Origin: an uncultured Collinsella sp.
GTDB taxonomy: Bacteria > Actinomycetota > Coriobacteriia > Coriobacteriales > Coriobacteriaceae
Length of the DNA stretch: 14,432 nt
Assembly: GCA_959599635.1 (NCBI GenBank)
Contig: CAUGJN010000029.1
Location: 1 to 14,432 of the forward strand
Direction: 5' to 3'
A model generated the notes under the pieces. It ran no database searches. It was not told the origin of the DNA and saw nothing but the letters and a program-made list of their open reading frames with translations. Below, piece after piece: positions 13,799-14,432 of this stretch. Made by a program: the position numbers and the translations under genes. Position 1 is the stretch's first letter. Every line of letters begins with the position of its first letter.

Positions 13799-14432
13799 GT
13801 GAAAGCGACATCCACCAGGCCCGCGGCCGTGCTCGGCCTGGACGTCGGCAAGTCATCGCACTGGGCCTGCCTGGTCGACCGCGACGGGGAGGTGCTGGCC
13901 AGCGCCCCCGTCCGCAACAGGGAGGCCGAGCTCGACGCGCTGTTCGCCTCCGCGCCCGCCGGCACGCTCGTCGTCGTCGACCAGTTCCGCAACATAGGGT
14001 CCCTCGCCGTGAGGCGGGCCCGCGCCGCGGGGCTCGGGGTCGCCCACCTGCCCGGGCTCGCCGCCAGCCGCGCCGCGGGCCTGTTCGCCGGCGAGGCCAA
14101 GACCGACGAGCGCGACGCCGCGGTGATCGCGCGGACCGCCCTGGGCGTGCCGGACTCCCTGTCGGGGGTCCCGGGCCGCGGCGAGGCCCTCGAGGCCGCC
14201 CGCGCCCTCTCCTCCCAGCGCGACCACGTCGTCGCCTGCGCGACCAGGGACAAGAACCGCCTGCGCGCGGTGCTGCTCGAGTCCTGCCCGGCCCTCGAGG
14301 CCGCGGTCGACCTGTCGGACCGGCGGTGGCTGGAGCTGCTCGCCGGGTTCGGCGGGGCGTGGGGGATCGCCCGCTCCGGGGCCGGGGGCCCGCGGGCCGA
14401 GGCCGCCGGGGAGGCCGCGGCCGCCTCCACCG
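13799..14432 (+). CDS. IS110-family transposase (DEDD recombinase), N-terminal part, runs off right edge
   Basis: This is the serine/DEDD recombinase of an IS110 element, guided by a bridge RNA. The first 211 residues are visible and match the DEDD_Tnp_IS110 RuvC-like domain. VLGLDVGKSSHWACLVDRDG (11-30) carries Asp15. VVVDQFRNIGSLAV (58-71) carries Asp61 at the position of the second acidic residue. LPGLAASRAAGLFAGEAKTDERDAAVIARTA (84-114) carries Asp103 and Asp106. Spacing is close to D11/E60/D102/D105 of IS621. Glu replaced by Asp at the second position occurs in actinobacterial members, from memory. The GTG start at 13799 is supported by AAGGA (13787-13791). Repeated AGG arginine codons and extreme GC in third positions differ from the neighbouring CGC-preferring host genes, suggesting transfer. 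The C-terminal Tnp_20 domain with its catalytic serine is outside the window. Confidence 0.88.
   Translation, partial: MKATSTRPAAVLGLDVGKSSHWACLVDRDGEVLASAPVRNREAELDALFASAPAGTLVVVDQFRNIGSLAVRRARAAGLGVAHLPGLAASRAAGLFAGEAKTDERDAAVIARTALGVPDSLSGVPGRGEALEAARALSSQRDHVVACATRDKNRLRAVLLESCPALEAAVDLSDRRWLELLAGFGGAWGIARSGAGGPRAEAAGEAAAAST

Larger units (their letters stand above)
13560..14432 (+). mobile_element. IS110-family insertion sequence, left end and 5' part
   Basis: A sharp rise in GC begins near 13565, with the GC-rich block extending unbroken to the window edge. It contains a structured non-coding leader followed by a DEDD transposase gene. This order (left end, non-coding RNA, transposase) is that of the IS110 group proper, as opposed to IS1111 types whose non-coding region is downstream. 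IS110 elements usually lack long terminal inverted repeats and make no target duplication, and none is visible. The exact left boundary cannot be fixed without an empty site or another copy. The right end is outside the window. Confidence 0.7.

Noticed and set aside
13780..14430. 216-codon minus-strand open frame opposite the transposase
   Set aside because: Antisense shadow; the plus strand carries the IS110 DEDD motifs with a ribosome-binding site.
1..14432. CRISPR arrays, prophage genes, toxin-antitoxin pairs or biosynthetic cluster genes
   Set aside because: No regularly spaced repeats and no recognisable proteins of these classes were seen on either strand.

Overview
The window looks like chromosomal DNA from a Coriobacteriia actinobacterium, most likely Collinsella or a close relative. 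This rests on the moderately high GC content, the strong use of GC-ending codons in conserved housekeeping genes, the Shine-Dalgarno starts and the style of the intergenic repeats. It is an inference from composition and protein families, not from a database match.

Left part (1-3222): the 5' part of trpS on the minus strand runs off the left edge. Upstream of it on the same strand is an MraY/WecA/TagO-type polyprenyl-phosphate sugar-1-phosphate transferase for cell-envelope polymers. Then comes an intergenic region whose minus strand looks like a 6S-type RNA with its own promoter and a terminator hairpin. A plus-strand PflX-type radical SAM protein with no glycyl-radical partner in view follows.

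Middle (3182-9747): a strong sigma-70-type promoter drives a tRNA-Ala(CGC) gene that ends in a rho-independent terminator. Next are a small tail-anchored coiled-coil membrane protein, nicotinate phosphoribosyltransferase (pncB, NAD salvage) and glutamate 5-kinase (proB). A 162-bp MITE-like inverted repeat containing a bidirectional terminator follows. Then an S33 (proline iminopeptidase-like) hydrolase lies on the minus strand, and proA is divergent from it. The two proline-biosynthesis genes are thus split by a peptidase gene of a family that releases N-terminal proline.

Right part (9748-13284): an HD-domain protein and a CarD-type RNA polymerase-binding regulator lie on the minus strand. 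Each is followed by a copy of the same 41-bp hairpin. argS follows on the plus strand behind its own promoter and is closed by a strong terminator.

Right end (13285-14432): this is the accessory part. A second MITE-like inverted repeat (13330-13478), built around near-palindromic short ORFs, is followed by a CAAAG-GTCCCC repeat motif. After an abrupt jump in GC content comes the left end of an IS110-family element. Its GC-rich, hairpin-filled 5' non-coding region of about 230 nt is where IS110 elements encode their bridge (seek) RNA. Its DEDD transposase starts at GTG 13799 and runs off the right edge. The IS110 RNA-guided recombinase with its candidate guide RNA, beside recurrent intergenic repeats, is the most interesting system in the window.
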